The notes beneath the pieces are model-generated. The model was not told the DNA's origin. It did not search any database and saw only the letters and a program-made list of their open reading frames with translations. Below are positions 28,404 through 35,087 of a stretch of DNA of 64,000 nucleotides, one piece after another. The translations under genes and the position numbers were made by a program. Position 1 is the stretch's first letter; the number at the start of each line of letters is the position of its first letter. Source of the stretch: Pseudoalteromonas sp. UG3-2 (GTDB taxonomy: Bacteria > Pseudomonadota > Gammaproteobacteria > Enterobacterales > Alteromonadaceae); assembly GCF_037120705.1 (NCBI RefSeq), contig NZ_JAWLJU010000001.1, positions 744,001-808,000 of the forward strand, read 5' to 3'.

Positions 28404-28528
28404 TACTGCGCCGCCTGCTTTCTGGCTTGGTATTTACGATATTGGTCGCGCAACACTTCCGCAGTGAGCGCGCCACATGCCGCAATTGCGACCCCTTTTA
28501 AAAATGCTTTGGTATTTTTATCCATCAT
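28403..28528 (-). CDS. Small prophage protein (41 aa)
   Basis: Starts MMDKNTKAFLKGVAIAACGALTAE and ends in a basic helical tail YRKYQARKQAAQ. The segment at about 9-22 is moderately hydrophobic. It fills exactly the gap between two recognised small genes, with overlaps on both sides (ATGATG over the preceding TGA, and TAATG into the next), which is the best support for it being real. Confidence 0.65.
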   Translation of the reverse strand: MMDKNTKAFLKGVAIAACGALTAEVLRDQYRKYQARKQAAQ

Positions 28529-28830
28529 TTCACCGCCTTAATTACTAATGCCACACCCAGTAAGCCCACCGACCCCATTAGCAAGTGCGATTGCTTAATG
28601 CCAAAAATCTCAGGCTCTTGGGGTTTCGCTGGTTGCGCTGTTTGTTTTGGGGTATCGACCACCACGGCCGCGCCGTTGTCCAGCTCGGTGGTGTTGGCCT
28701 GCTCGTTTTGTAGCTGCCCTGTCGATGCCTTTTTAGCTTTTATGGCCTCAACGTTCCCCCATACTTCTAAGGCGCGGCCTAGAGCCGAATCAACCGACCC
28801 CCAAAAGCCGTTATTTGCTGCTGCTGACAT
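28525..28830 (-). CDS. Single-helix virion membrane protein (101 aa)
   Basis: A polar N-terminal 75 residues (AAANNGFWGSVDSALGRALEVWG, then Q/A/P-rich) is followed by a C-terminal membrane helix (HLLMGSVGLLGVALVIKAVK). It lies directly downstream of the capsid gene, where PM2-type phages encode abundant membrane proteins that underlie the capsid. No closer assignment is possible by eye. Confidence 0.72.
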   Translation of the reverse strand: MSAAANNGFWGSVDSALGRALEVWGNVEAIKAKKASTGQLQNEQANTTELDNGAAVVVDTPKQTAQPAKPQEPEIFGIKQSHLLMGSVGLLGVALVIKAVK

Positions 28831-28839
28831 ATTGCCCCC

Positions 28840-29685
28840 TTAGAACGAACTTGATGCGTAGTCGTCCACGTAATGCACCACCACTTCCGCCGCGCCACTT
28901 TCATCGGAGTCAATGCGCAAGCGCATATCATGAATGGCGTCTTTGCCTTCGCTTGCGAGTTTAAGCGCTGCAAACACATCGCCTTGCTGCATTAAATCCA
29001 CGGCAAAAGTGTCTGTGATTGGCTGGCGGCCATTTTGTTTAAGGATGTGTTTGTGCAGTTTCAGCGGTACGCGCTCGCGCCACTTGTTGTTATTCACCAA
29101 AAATTCAACTTCGGTTACACCGACTTTGTTGTCCGTGTCTTGCACTTTTTTGTGGATTTCGATTAGCGCAATGTGAGCGCCATCTGGGCGTGGAATGTCT
29201 GCCACCTCGTTTGTGCCCTCGGCAAAGTTGAAGCGGAAAACGCGGCGCTTAAATAGCCAACCAGGCATAGTACCCGCCGACTTTTGCGCATAGGCTTTGA
29301 TTTGCGGATTGGTGGCGGCGCTATCAATATCGAACTTGATTTGTGCAAGGCTCAAACCCACCGTACCAAGGCCGAAAAAGCGTTCAACACGCAAGCTTGG
29401 GTGCAGTGCGCTGCGCATTTCTTCGCGAGTAAAGTGCAACGTAACAAGGCCATCTAACTGCTCGCGCTTGTAATAGTTGTTTTCATTGACCAAATCAGCC
29501 AAGGACGGGTATTCCGTCAACATGCGACCATTGAGTTCAACACGAAAGTTTGTGATTTGTGCAGGCGTGACGCCCTCTAATTCAAAAAACACCTTTTCAT
29601 ACGTTAGGCCAATTGGCAGGCTAAGCGATGCCGTACCGCCAGATTGAACGCCCGTGATGTTGTTAAGTTTGGATAGTTCTAACAT
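28840..29685 (-). CDS. Major capsid protein, PM2 P2-like double jelly roll
   Basis: A 281-residue homologue of the corticovirus PM2 major capsid protein P2 (269 aa), which forms trimers on the icosahedral shell. From memory of P2, shared stretches in order are LPIGLTYE near residue 25, GVTPAQITNFRVELNGRML, FGLGTVGL near 105, IKFDIDSAA, AQKSAGTMPGWL, a (T)NEVADIPRPDG stretch, and a C-terminal DMRLRIDS near 260 before a VVHYV strand. This is the clearest family call in the element. It starts at an ATG preceded by AAGGGGGTAGC and is followed by the small membrane-protein genes. Confidence 0.93.
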   Translation of the reverse strand: MLELSKLNNITGVQSGGTASLSLPIGLTYEKVFFELEGVTPAQITNFRVELNGRMLTEYPSLADLVNENNYYKREQLDGLVTLHFTREEMRSALHPSLRVERFFGLGTVGLSLAQIKFDIDSAATNPQIKAYAQKSAGTMPGWLFKRRVFRFNFAEGTNEVADIPRPDGAHIALIEIHKKVQDTDNKVGVTEVEFLVNNNKWRERVPLKLHKHILKQNGRQPITDTFAVDLMQQGDVFAALKLASEGKDAIHDMRLRIDSDESGAAEVVVHYVDDYASSSF

Positions 29686-29694
29686 GCTACCCCC

Positions 29695-29802
29695 TTAACC
29701 GATGATGAAACGTTTAACCGAGCGTAGCGCTCGGACGTTACTGATAAGTGCTAGTGAACCTAGCGTGATAGCGACTGGAATAAGAGTATTTTTATCAAAC
29801 AT
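29695..29802 (-). CDS. Small membrane protein ahead of capsid gene (35 aa)
   Basis: Encodes MFDKNTLIPVAITLGSLALI, one hydrophobic helix, then a basic tail SNVRALRSVKRFIIG. It lies 9 bp before the capsid start, making it the first gene of the late block. Comparable short membrane peptides are abundant in PM2-like virions. A GGTAATCAC precedes the ATG, so the ribosome binding site is weak. Confidence 0.6.
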   Translation of the reverse strand: MFDKNTLIPVAITLGSLALISNVRALRSVKRFIIG

Positions 29803-29964
29803 GTGATTACCTAATTTAAAGTTAACGCTCATTGCGTGTTAAAAGCGCTTATTAATAAATCAGGCGTTTCGCTCTTGGGGCAAACGGTTTTCGCTCCCCC
29901 TAGAGCGAAAAGAGCGAAATTTTCGCTCTTTTGGGGCGAAATTCAATGTGGTTTTTTCTTGAAT
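29803..29964. promoter_or_regulatory. Late-block upstream region with clustered 8-bp repeats
   Basis: A 162-bp gap between the packaging ATPase stop and the late block. Five copies of TTTCGCTC or its complement GAGCGAAA occur at 29867, 29889, 29903, 29912 and 29921. The last two form a perfect 12-bp inverted repeat around one base (29908-29932) that begins with A4 and ends with T4, so it could fold as a bidirectional terminator or be bound as a dyad. It is the natural place for the late promoter and its activator sites. Confidence 0.65.
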
Positions 29965-30765
29965 TTACGCTTTTTCTGTTTCTCCTTTGAATTGCTCCAT
30001 AGTCAATTTGTGCACTTTGCCCGTTTTAATGTCGATGTAACACGGCTCAACTTGCCCAATCCCGCCCTTGTGTTTGACCAGATAGTAAAGACGCTTATCT
30101 TCGTATTGCCCGTTCAACACACTAATGCGAATGACGTTCGCCATTTCGGTGGAAAATTCGGTGGCCATTCGCTTGGCGTCCGCTTCCACCTCTTGCGCCC
30201 CGAGCACTTTGCGAGGGCTGTTACTCCAGATGGTTTTTGGCACTTCTTGCGAGCGCTGGAAAACCGTATGCAGCACAATGCCATATTTACGGCCACCCGT
30301 TGCCAACTCACCCACAATGGTGTCATCTTTACCCACCGAATCGGTTAGCTTGGCTAATTCCTCAATGACCACATCAAGGTCTCGATTACCGTCCGATGCG
30401 TTCCACATCAACTGTGCGAACCATTCAAGCTCTCGCTTTCTGGCTTCTTTGAGTTCAGCGCCTTTCAGTGTCACTGGGAACTCTGGGCAGTATGCAACCA
30501 CGAATGCTTTGCCGCTTGACCACGCATCAATGAAATTTTTAGCGAATGTCTTGCGGGAATTAAAGCGGTAAATCGGACGACCACCCAACCCATTAAACGG
30601 CGACTTGCTTCGCCCATCAAAGCTATATTCACCGTACAAATCGAAAATGGCCGCGTGCTTGCCAACCATCCCCATTAACTTAATGGCGGCGGACTTGCCG
30701 CCGCCCGTCCCTGCTAGCGTGCAGGAGTGACGCGGCTTTAGTGCATTTTTTGGATTAACTGCCAA
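29965..30765 (-). CDS. Packaging ATPase, PM2 P9-like
   Basis: A 266-residue FtsK/HerA-type ATPase of tailless membrane-containing phages, predicted to drive genome packaging or assembly. Walker A is GTGGGKS at 19-25, Walker B is LDVVIEEL at about 130-137, and a sensor-like HTVFQRSQEVPKTIW follows near 180. No membrane helix is present. PM2 P9 is the corresponding protein. Its start overlaps the preceding gene by 11 bp. It ends the replication/packaging block. Confidence 0.88.
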   Translation of the reverse strand: MAVNPKNALKPRHSCTLAGTGGGKSAAIKLMGMVGKHAAIFDLYGEYSFDGRSKSPFNGLGGRPIYRFNSRKTFAKNFIDAWSSGKAFVVAYCPEFPVTLKGAELKEARKRELEWFAQLMWNASDGNRDLDVVIEELAKLTDSVGKDDTIVGELATGGRKYGIVLHTVFQRSQEVPKTIWSNSPRKVLGAQEVEADAKRMATEFSTEMANVIRISVLNGQYEDKRLYYLVKHKGGIGQVEPCYIDIKTGKVHKLTMEQFKGETEKA

Positions 30766-31297
30766 CTTGCACCCCCTGCTTTTCGCTGCTGATTTCGCTT
30801 TGCTTTTCGCCCTTTCGCACTTGGGAAATAATCGAAACCGCCGTGGTCGCGAGCACTAGGCCAAGCTGGAATTCCTCTTGGTATTTCGCCAGCCACGCTG
30901 GCATTTTTCCGCCTTTGCAGTGCTTCTTAATCACAGGTAACGCGCGTTCGGTGATGACTTCCCGCGTGTCGTTGTCGATGGTAACAGGCGTATCAAAGCT
31001 GGATTCAACAAAGTTGGCTATTTGCTCAACCCCCAGCGCCGTTACGCCTATCATGTCCTCATCGGTGAGCGCTTCCGCTTCCACTGTTTCGGTGGTGTCG
31101 GGCTGCGCTTGGTCTAGCTCTGCGCTTTCGCCTTGATAGCTAGCTAGATGCGAGTACTCGAATTCCTGCGACGGCGCAGAGTCCTGCGACAATTCCACGT
31201 CCGATTGCGCTCCAATTTGCTCCGCCGTCATTTCGGTTTCGCTCGGGTTCGCTGTTTGTTCGCTCTGCGTTTCGCTCTTGATTTCGCTCTTGCTCAT
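30755..31297 (-). CDS. Acidic prophage membrane-associated protein (180 aa)
   Basis: The N-terminal 85 residues are very acidic and low in complexity (SEIKSETQSEQ and many E, S, T, Q, D). A conserved-looking globular part follows (TDEDMIGVTALGVEQIANFVES, REVITERALPVIKKHCKGGKMP). The C-terminus holds a hydrophobic segment (FQLGLVLATTAVSIISQV) and a basic end. A GGAG lies 10 bp before the ATG. The 5' 158 bp overlap the zinc-ribbon gene in another frame, and the GAGCGAAA repeats lie in this overlap. Function unknown; location suggests packaging or a virion membrane role. Confidence 0.72.
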   Translation of the reverse strand: MSKSEIKSETQSEQTANPSETEMTAEQIGAQSDVELSQDSAPSQEFEYSHLASYQGESAELDQAQPDTTETVEAEALTDEDMIGVTALGVEQIANFVESSFDTPVTIDNDTREVITERALPVIKKHCKGGKMPAWLAKYQEEFQLGLVLATTAVSIISQVRKGEKQSEISSEKQGVQVGS

Positions 31298-31589
31298 GGC
31301 TTTTTTGCTCCTTTTCGCTTAATTGTGGCGTCCACTCGTCAGCCTTTGGTGTGTGTGTAATAACGGGTTGATTTTCGGTTGCTTCAATAGCGAAACTTTC
31401 GCTTGTTTCGCCCTTAATGGCTTTTTCCCATTTCGCTTGAATTAGGTGGCCGCTTCGCTTATCCATACCGCAATTTTTACAATGCAAATACAGGTATTGC
31501 TTGCCCGTTCTTTGTCTGCGTATTGCGGCCATGCCATTGCAACCATCGCATTCAATGTGGCCTAAATCGGGGTTAGTGGACTTGCTCAT
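31140..31589 (-). CDS. Zinc-ribbon protein with C-terminal membrane segment (149 aa)
   Basis: The start is taken at 31589 because AAGGGGTGA precedes that ATG, although the frame is open upstream. Four cysteines, C14, C17, C37 and C40, form a two-knuckle zinc ribbon around YLYLHCKNCG. The middle is polar, and residues about 105-125 are an E/R/N-rich low-complexity run (QERNQERNAERTNSE) encoded by the 8-bp repeats. The C-terminus carries a glycine-rich hydrophobic helix (GRGIVAGLCAVAGIRVLAS). PM2 P14 is a zinc-finger late activator; analogy is possible but not shown. Confidence 0.7.
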   Translation of the reverse strand: MSKSTNPDLGHIECDGCNGMAAIRRQRTGKQYLYLHCKNCGMDKRSGHLIQAKWEKAIKGETSESFAIEATENQPVITHTPKADEWTPQLSEKEQKSHEQERNQERNAERTNSEPERNRNDGGANWSAIGRGIVAGLCAVAGIRVLASS

Positions 31590-31770
31590 ATTCACCCCTT
31601 GCGCCAGTGACGCCCTCCAACATTTCAATTCGATGCGCCATTTCTGACCACAGCGTGACCGCGTCTGCAATGGCTTTTTCAGCCAGTGCAATTTTGGCGG
31701 CGGCTCGTATTGCAGGCATATCTTTAGCCTCATTTATCGTTTCTTTGATGCGTTCAATTTTTTTCAGCAT
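31573..31770 (-). CDS. Small helical prophage protein (65 aa)
   Basis: Starts MLKKIERIKETINEAK and consists of two charged, alanine-rich helices (AAAKIALAEKAIADAVTLW, MAHRIEMLEG). It overlaps the zinc-ribbon start by 17 bp and begins 9 bp after the preceding stop, with a GGAAC upstream. It is probably a small coiled-coil or accessory replication protein; no family is recognised. Confidence 0.65.
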   Translation of the reverse strand: MLKKIERIKETINEAKDMPAIRAAAKIALAEKAIADAVTLWSEMAHRIEMLEGVTGARGEYEQVH

Positions 31771-31779
31771 AACTGTTCC

Positions 31780-31971
31780 TTAAATCGCCTTTTTCATTTT
31801 GCCAGTTACCAAGTCACGCGCCATAAATGGCACATGGTTTGGGTTTTCACACAAGAACTCGCACATTTGCCTCACTTCAACTTCGGCGTGTTCCGGTATC
31901 CAGACTGTGAGCTTTTTTTCGCCTTTTTGTTTGCGCCCTTGCTCGTAGCGCTGGTTTCTACTCAAAGCCAT
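31780..31971 (-). CDS. Small ribbon-helix-helix-like DNA-binding protein (63 aa)
   Basis: Basic N-terminus (SRNQRYEQGRKQKGEKK), then a short strand LTVWIPEHAEVEVR and two helices, the order expected for a ribbon-helix-helix (Arc/MetJ type) protein. It overlaps the replication initiator stop by 14 bp. Possible roles are transcription control or replication accessory; the fold assignment is by pattern only. Confidence 0.65.
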   Translation of the reverse strand: MALSRNQRYEQGRKQKGEKKLTVWIPEHAEVEVRQMCEFLCENPNHVPFMARDLVTGKMKKAI

Positions 31972-33901
31972 AAGCGTTCCCCGTCACCAGTGACAACTCA
32001 TCAAAAGCCATTACCTCATGGGGTTGGACTCGTTCAAATCGGTCATAGAAATTACACAGCGAATCAAGCGAATCGTTCACTGCTTGCTGTGTTTGGATTA
32101 GCCATTTATTAACTGCGCTTTCGTCTTGTTTGGCTTGCTCTATGTGGTCGCTATCGGTGCATTTACCGAATGCGGTTTTAAGCCTCCAGCCGCGAACCCC
32201 GACCGCCCAATTGATAAAGTCTAAAAATTGATTGTCGCTGGCAAACTGCACCATGCCGCCACGGGCAAAATTGCCGTACACCTCTTGGCCTAGGGCTTTG
32301 GTCTTGCTCTCCAATGACTTCATTTTGTCGGTGAGTTTTTCAATGAAGCGCTGGCGCTTTTCGCTGTATTTGGCTTTGTTGAGCCCTTTTTGCTTTTCGC
32401 GCTGTGCGATGGTGTCGCGTAGCTTTTTCGATAACTTGGCCTTGCGCTTTTGCTTGGCTTCCAGCCCTTGCATGTATTCCTGAATTAGTCCGTACATGTG
32501 CTGTGCCTCATGGGTCGCACAATTCTCCCAAGGATGGGCGCGTGCGCTTTTGCTGATGTTATAGCGGTTGCCTTTAATTTCGCCTTGGTCGCCCTCTTGG
32601 CCTTTGGTCATGTAGCCCACGGCTTTGAGTAAATACTTGGCGGCGGCGTTGGCGTTTTGAATGCGCTCAAGCGTGACAAACCCACACCCCCAACGCGCTT
32701 CTATTCGTGCCGCCCATTCACGAAAATGGTGCTTTTCAACATTCCAACGCATGAGCATGTGAACGTGATAGTTTTGGTGTCCAAGCGATGATACTTTGCC
32801 CCACGGATAAGTGCGGGTTTCGATGACTTTTCGCGGCGCTTCCGCTACCCAGATGTAATCGAACACGGGTTTATCGCTTGCACCGACACACTCAATCACA
32901 TGGGGTTTGCCGTCCCACTGGTAAATACGTTGGTTTTCATGAAGCACATCGGTGCGAACCTTTTCACCGCCGACAAATTTCACGTGGGTAAAGTCGCCCG
33001 AGGCGGCCACCGCTTTTTTGCCGATTTTCACCTTGTCACCCGCGACACCCGCGCCGCCGTTACGACTCACCCAACCGCGCTTGTGCATCTTGCCAAGGTT
33101 ATCTAAAAACGGGCTGAGTAATTGGCCGATGGTTGTTTGGTTGTTATCGAGCATCTTGCGCGATTGCTCGTTAAAGGTGATGGTCGCAAACGCATTGAAC
33201 CCGCCTTTTACGGCTTGCATATACAAACCACTATCGACAATTTTGCCGCTGGCGCGGCTGGTTAATTTATCGGTCACTCTATCACCGGTGTTTGATTCGG
33301 GCGCATCACTGGTTTGGGTAAGTTGAGTGCACACAATGCGATAGCTGTTATCCCAGTTGCGAGTTTGAAAATGGGCGCGACTCTTGTTGTAGTCCACTTT
33401 GCCGCCACGGTAGCCAGTAAACTCGGGGCTAAAGGTGACTTTTTTGCCATTTTTGCGGGTTAGCTCGCGTGGCGTGGTGTCCTGCACAGTGGCATCAAAG
33501 TGGTTTGGTTCGATGTAACTAACGGCCTTGGCGGTGATTTCACCTGTTTCAAAGTCCATGCGTTCACCATCGCGCAACCCTAGGCGCTGTAAACGCTGCT
33601 CAGGCGTCATTTGGTTAACCGCTGCCGTGTATAGGTTTTCAGCTTTTAGCTTTGTCTGTGCTTGCTGGGCTGCGCTAACGTGCGGTTTTTTGGACTTTTC
33701 TAGCCCTGTCGGACTTTTGCGGCCTCTGACAAGCCTAGCTTTTTCCACCCCTTTCGGGGCGTCCGCTTCGCGGTCTTTTCGGTCTTTTGCTTCAATCCAC
33801 CAAAGGTTTGAATTTTTCGCTACGGGTGAACCAACAAAAGCGCCACTTAGGGCGCTTTCTGCTGCATCTTGAATGATATGCTCGGGGATATTAATTGACA
33901 T
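31958..33901 (-). CDS. HUH-type replication initiator, PM2 P12-like
   Basis: A 647-residue protein predicted to nick the phage origin for rolling-circle replication. Numbering from the ATG at 33901, motif I FATITF is at 238-243, the metal-binding HVHM (H379, H381) is motif II, and motif III contains Y423 and Y430 in KYLLKAVGYMTK with lysines between. PM2 P12 (about 634 aa) belongs to the same initiator superfamily. The start at 33901 follows GGGGGTGAT; an ATG at 33916 is in frame upstream. The N-terminal 230 and C-terminal 180 residues are basic and helical. It overlaps both neighbours. Confidence 0.85.
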   Translation of the reverse strand: MSINIPEHIIQDAAESALSGAFVGSPVAKNSNLWWIEAKDRKDREADAPKGVEKARLVRGRKSPTGLEKSKKPHVSAAQQAQTKLKAENLYTAAVNQMTPEQRLQRLGLRDGERMDFETGEITAKAVSYIEPNHFDATVQDTTPRELTRKNGKKVTFSPEFTGYRGGKVDYNKSRAHFQTRNWDNSYRIVCTQLTQTSDAPESNTGDRVTDKLTSRASGKIVDSGLYMQAVKGGFNAFATITFNEQSRKMLDNNQTTIGQLLSPFLDNLGKMHKRGWVSRNGGAGVAGDKVKIGKKAVAASGDFTHVKFVGGEKVRTDVLHENQRIYQWDGKPHVIECVGASDKPVFDYIWVAEAPRKVIETRTYPWGKVSSLGHQNYHVHMLMRWNVEKHHFREWAARIEARWGCGFVTLERIQNANAAAKYLLKAVGYMTKGQEGDQGEIKGNRYNISKSARAHPWENCATHEAQHMYGLIQEYMQGLEAKQKRKAKLSKKLRDTIAQREKQKGLNKAKYSEKRQRFIEKLTDKMKSLESKTKALGQEVYGNFARGGMVQFASDNQFLDFINWAVGVRGWRLKTAFGKCTDSDHIEQAKQDESAVNKWLIQTQQAVNDSLDSLCNFYDRFERVQPHEVMAFDELSLVTGNAYGFE

Positions 33902-34067
33902 TATCACCCCCAACACTTTTTAGCTGTTGCTCACACCACTCGATACAACCACCACACAACCAAATATCATACTCTTGCTGTGCAACAGTGCATAACTCCA
34001 GCGGTACTGTGTAAGAAGCGTAATTGTCTGCGTGTTCGTTTTCGCAGATTTCACAAGGTGAATTCAT
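33891..34067 (-). CDS. Small cysteine-rich prophage protein (58 aa)
   Basis: From an ATG at 34067 preceded by GGGGTGA the product begins MNSPCEICENEHADNY and later has CGGCIEWCEQQ. The paired CEIC and CGGC suggest a zinc ribbon. The open frame extends to 34127 but without a ribosome binding site. It overlaps the replication initiator by 11 bp and is probably part of the early transcript. Function unknown. Confidence 0.68.
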   Translation of the reverse strand: MNSPCEICENEHADNYASYTVPLELCTVAQQEYDIWLCGGCIEWCEQQLKSVGGDNVN

Positions 34068-34290
34068 GTTCACCCCACACGCTACCGATAACCCCGCATC
34101 TTGAAACAGTGTCACCAACCAACTCATCTAATTTGTGAGCAATTTGGTGCATTCCACACTCGTGAAAATCATCAACAAGGCTCAACCATAAATCAACTGA
34201 CGATTCGCAAATAGGAGCTTTTAAGCGTGGCAACCCTACGCAAAGCCCAATCCCGCAATTAAGGGCGTTGTAATACGTGTTCGACTTCAT
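34051..34290 (-). CDS. Early prophage protein (79 aa)
   Basis: Start taken at 34290 (MKSNTYYN), preceded by AGGGGG at the right distance; the frame is open to 34311. The product has no recognised domain. It contains a helical segment SVDLWLSLVDDFHECGMHQIAHKLDELVGD. It overlaps both neighbours by 4 and 17 bp, so it is translated within the early operon. Confidence 0.65.
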   Translation of the reverse strand: MKSNTYYNALNCGIGLCVGLPRLKAPICESSVDLWLSLVDDFHECGMHQIAHKLDELVGDTVSRCGVIGSVWGEHEFTL

Positions 34291-34505
34291 AGCGCCCCCT
34301 GCTTGTTCCAATAGCTCGCAGAGTGCAACGCGCTCATGTCGGTATATTCATTGATTTGCTGCGCCGCTGGTTCAGGGCGTGGTTTTTTGGGGAAGTGCTT
34401 CGCCTTTAAAGCGCGTACAAGTTTTAACTGTCGTTCCCAGTGCTTAGGGTCGTTTATCAGAGTGTTCAGCATGGTCATCACCTCGGCTAAAAGTTGGTTA
34501 TTCAC
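34287..34505 (-). CDS. First gene of the leftward early operon (72 aa)
   Basis: A GTG at 34505 opens the frame (MNNQLLAEVMTMLNTL), but the ATG at 34472 (MLNTLINDPKHW, 61 residues) has a better ribosome binding site, GAGGTG. The product is basic and helical, with ERQLKLVRALKAKHFPKKPRPEP. It is the first gene after the operator-like palindrome and overlaps the next gene ATGA-style. No family is recognised. Confidence 0.62.
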   Translation of the reverse strand: MNNQLLAEVMTMLNTLINDPKHWERQLKLVRALKAKHFPKKPRPEPAAQQINEYTDMSALHSASYWNKQGAL

Positions 34506-34522
34506 TTCGGCTTCATAAAAAT

Positions 34523-34552
34523 GTGACTACTGTATGGCCATACAGCAGTCAC
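34523..34552. promoter_or_regulatory. Operator-like palindrome between early operon and regulator gene
   Basis: A 30-bp dyad: a perfect 16-bp core CTGTATGGCCATACAG, one mismatched pair, then perfect outer arms GTGACT and AGTCAC. Further arms CTTCGGC (34505-34511) and GCCGAAG (34553-34559) extend the symmetry. It lies just upstream of the leftward early operon and upstream of the divergent regulator, as expected for a repressor site. A second, weaker repeat (ACCACG/CGTGGT, 34628-34654) lies nearer the regulator. Confidence 0.7.
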
Positions 34553-34688
34553 GCCGAAGCAATTGTTTCCAGTTGAGAAAACCAGTAACAGGAAAGAAAT
34601 TACCATCCACGGCGGTGCATAACAACCACCACGGAACATAGTGAATATCGTGGTTACTACGTCTACAATCAAAAACAGGGATTTTTTG

Positions 34689-34982
34689 ATGATGAGAAAA
34701 CTTATGAAAATTACCAACTCGATTGAGCTGCTTGACTGGTTTAAAAGCGCCATTGATGTTGACTCTGACTATATGGTGGCTAAGTTAACAGGTCTTAGAA
34801 CACAAACGTTAAGCCAAATCAGAACAGGAAAACGCGAGTTTTCAGAACTTAACGCCTTAAAGCTACTTTTAGTTGGCGAGCACCCCGACCCCTTAGAAAT
34901 TATGGCTATTCTTGAAGCTCACAAGGCTGAAAGTCGAGGGGATGAAGAAGCGGCAAAAATATGGCGAAAAAGCGTTGCTTAG
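34689..34982 (+). CDS. Prophage transcription regulator, DUF3693-like HTH
   Basis: A 97-residue protein read divergently from the early operon. Residues about 25-55 (DYMVAKLTGLRTQTLSQIRTGKREFSE) form a clear helix-turn-helix of the type found in DUF3693 phage proteins. The C-terminus is helical and charged. The start at 34689 (MMRKLMKITN) follows AGGGA at 7 bp; the frame is open to 34641. Position and operator make it the candidate lysogeny repressor. Confidence 0.78.
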   Translation: MMRKLMKITNSIELLDWFKSAIDVDSDYMVAKLTGLRTQTLSQIRTGKREFSELNALKLLLVGEHPDPLEIMAILEAHKAESRGDEEAAKIWRKSVA

Positions 34983-35059
34983 GCACGCCAAATAACCCCG
35001 CCATTTTGCGGGTAAACAAAACGTTAAACCCGCTTAACACAAGGCTTAGAGCAAAACAA

Positions 35060-35087
35060 ACCTAACATACTTTATATTATGTTAAAT
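35060..35087 (+). repeat. Right dif-like attachment site
   Basis: XerC-type arm ACCTAACATAC, centre TTTATA and XerD arm TTATGTTAAAT. Centre, XerD arm and two following bases are identical to the left copy, whereas the XerC arm is degenerate. Loss of XerC-arm consensus on one side is usual for phage sites that recombine at dif. Confidence 0.75.

Larger units (their letters stand above)
23485..35087. mobile_element. PM2-like (corticovirus-type) tailless prophage
   Basis: An 11.6-kb element bounded by dif-like direct repeats. It encodes a PM2 P2-like capsid protein, a packaging ATPase, an HUH replication initiator, a string of small single-helix membrane proteins as in the internal-membrane phage PM2, a muralytic candidate and a regulator. 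It lacks tail, portal, terminase large subunit and head-maturation protease genes. PM2 has a genome of about 10 kb, so the size also fits. All core genes have open frames, tight overlaps and consistent GGGGTGA-type ribosome binding sites, so the prophage looks intact. Boundaries rest on the repeats and are inference. Confidence 0.85.

Noticed and set aside
29860..29932. CRISPR-like array from the clustered 8-bp repeats
   Set aside because: Repeats are only 8 bp, in both orientations and with irregular spacing, and no cas gene is present.
29836..30571. Two rightward open frames (170 and 148 codons) over the packaging ATPase gene
   Set aside because: They lie antisense to a gene with clear Walker motifs, and their products are rich in low-quality, cysteine- and serine-heavy sequence typical of shadows.
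31590..31733. Upstream extension of the zinc-ribbon protein to 197 residues
   Set aside because: The extra 48 residues overlap the 65-aa gene in another frame and have no ribosome binding site, whereas AAGGGGTGA precedes the ATG at 31589.
32952..33872. Rightward frames of 124 and 114 codons over the replication initiator gene
   Set aside because: They are antisense shadows of the initiator, whose HUH motifs and operon overlaps are clear.
34502..34753. Leftward open frame of 83 codons over the operator region and regulator gene
   Set aside because: It is antisense to the HTH regulator and would read through the operator palindrome; its composition is that of a shadow frame and it has no ribosome binding site.
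22206..35087. Prophage insertion into a tRNA gene
   Set aside because: No tRNA-like sequence was seen at either boundary; the dif-like repeats give a better explanation.
35060..35087. The right-hand site being the genome's functional dif
   Set aside because: Its XerC arm is poorer than that of the left copy and neither arm matches the E. coli dif consensus fully, so it cannot be called the functional dif from this window alone.
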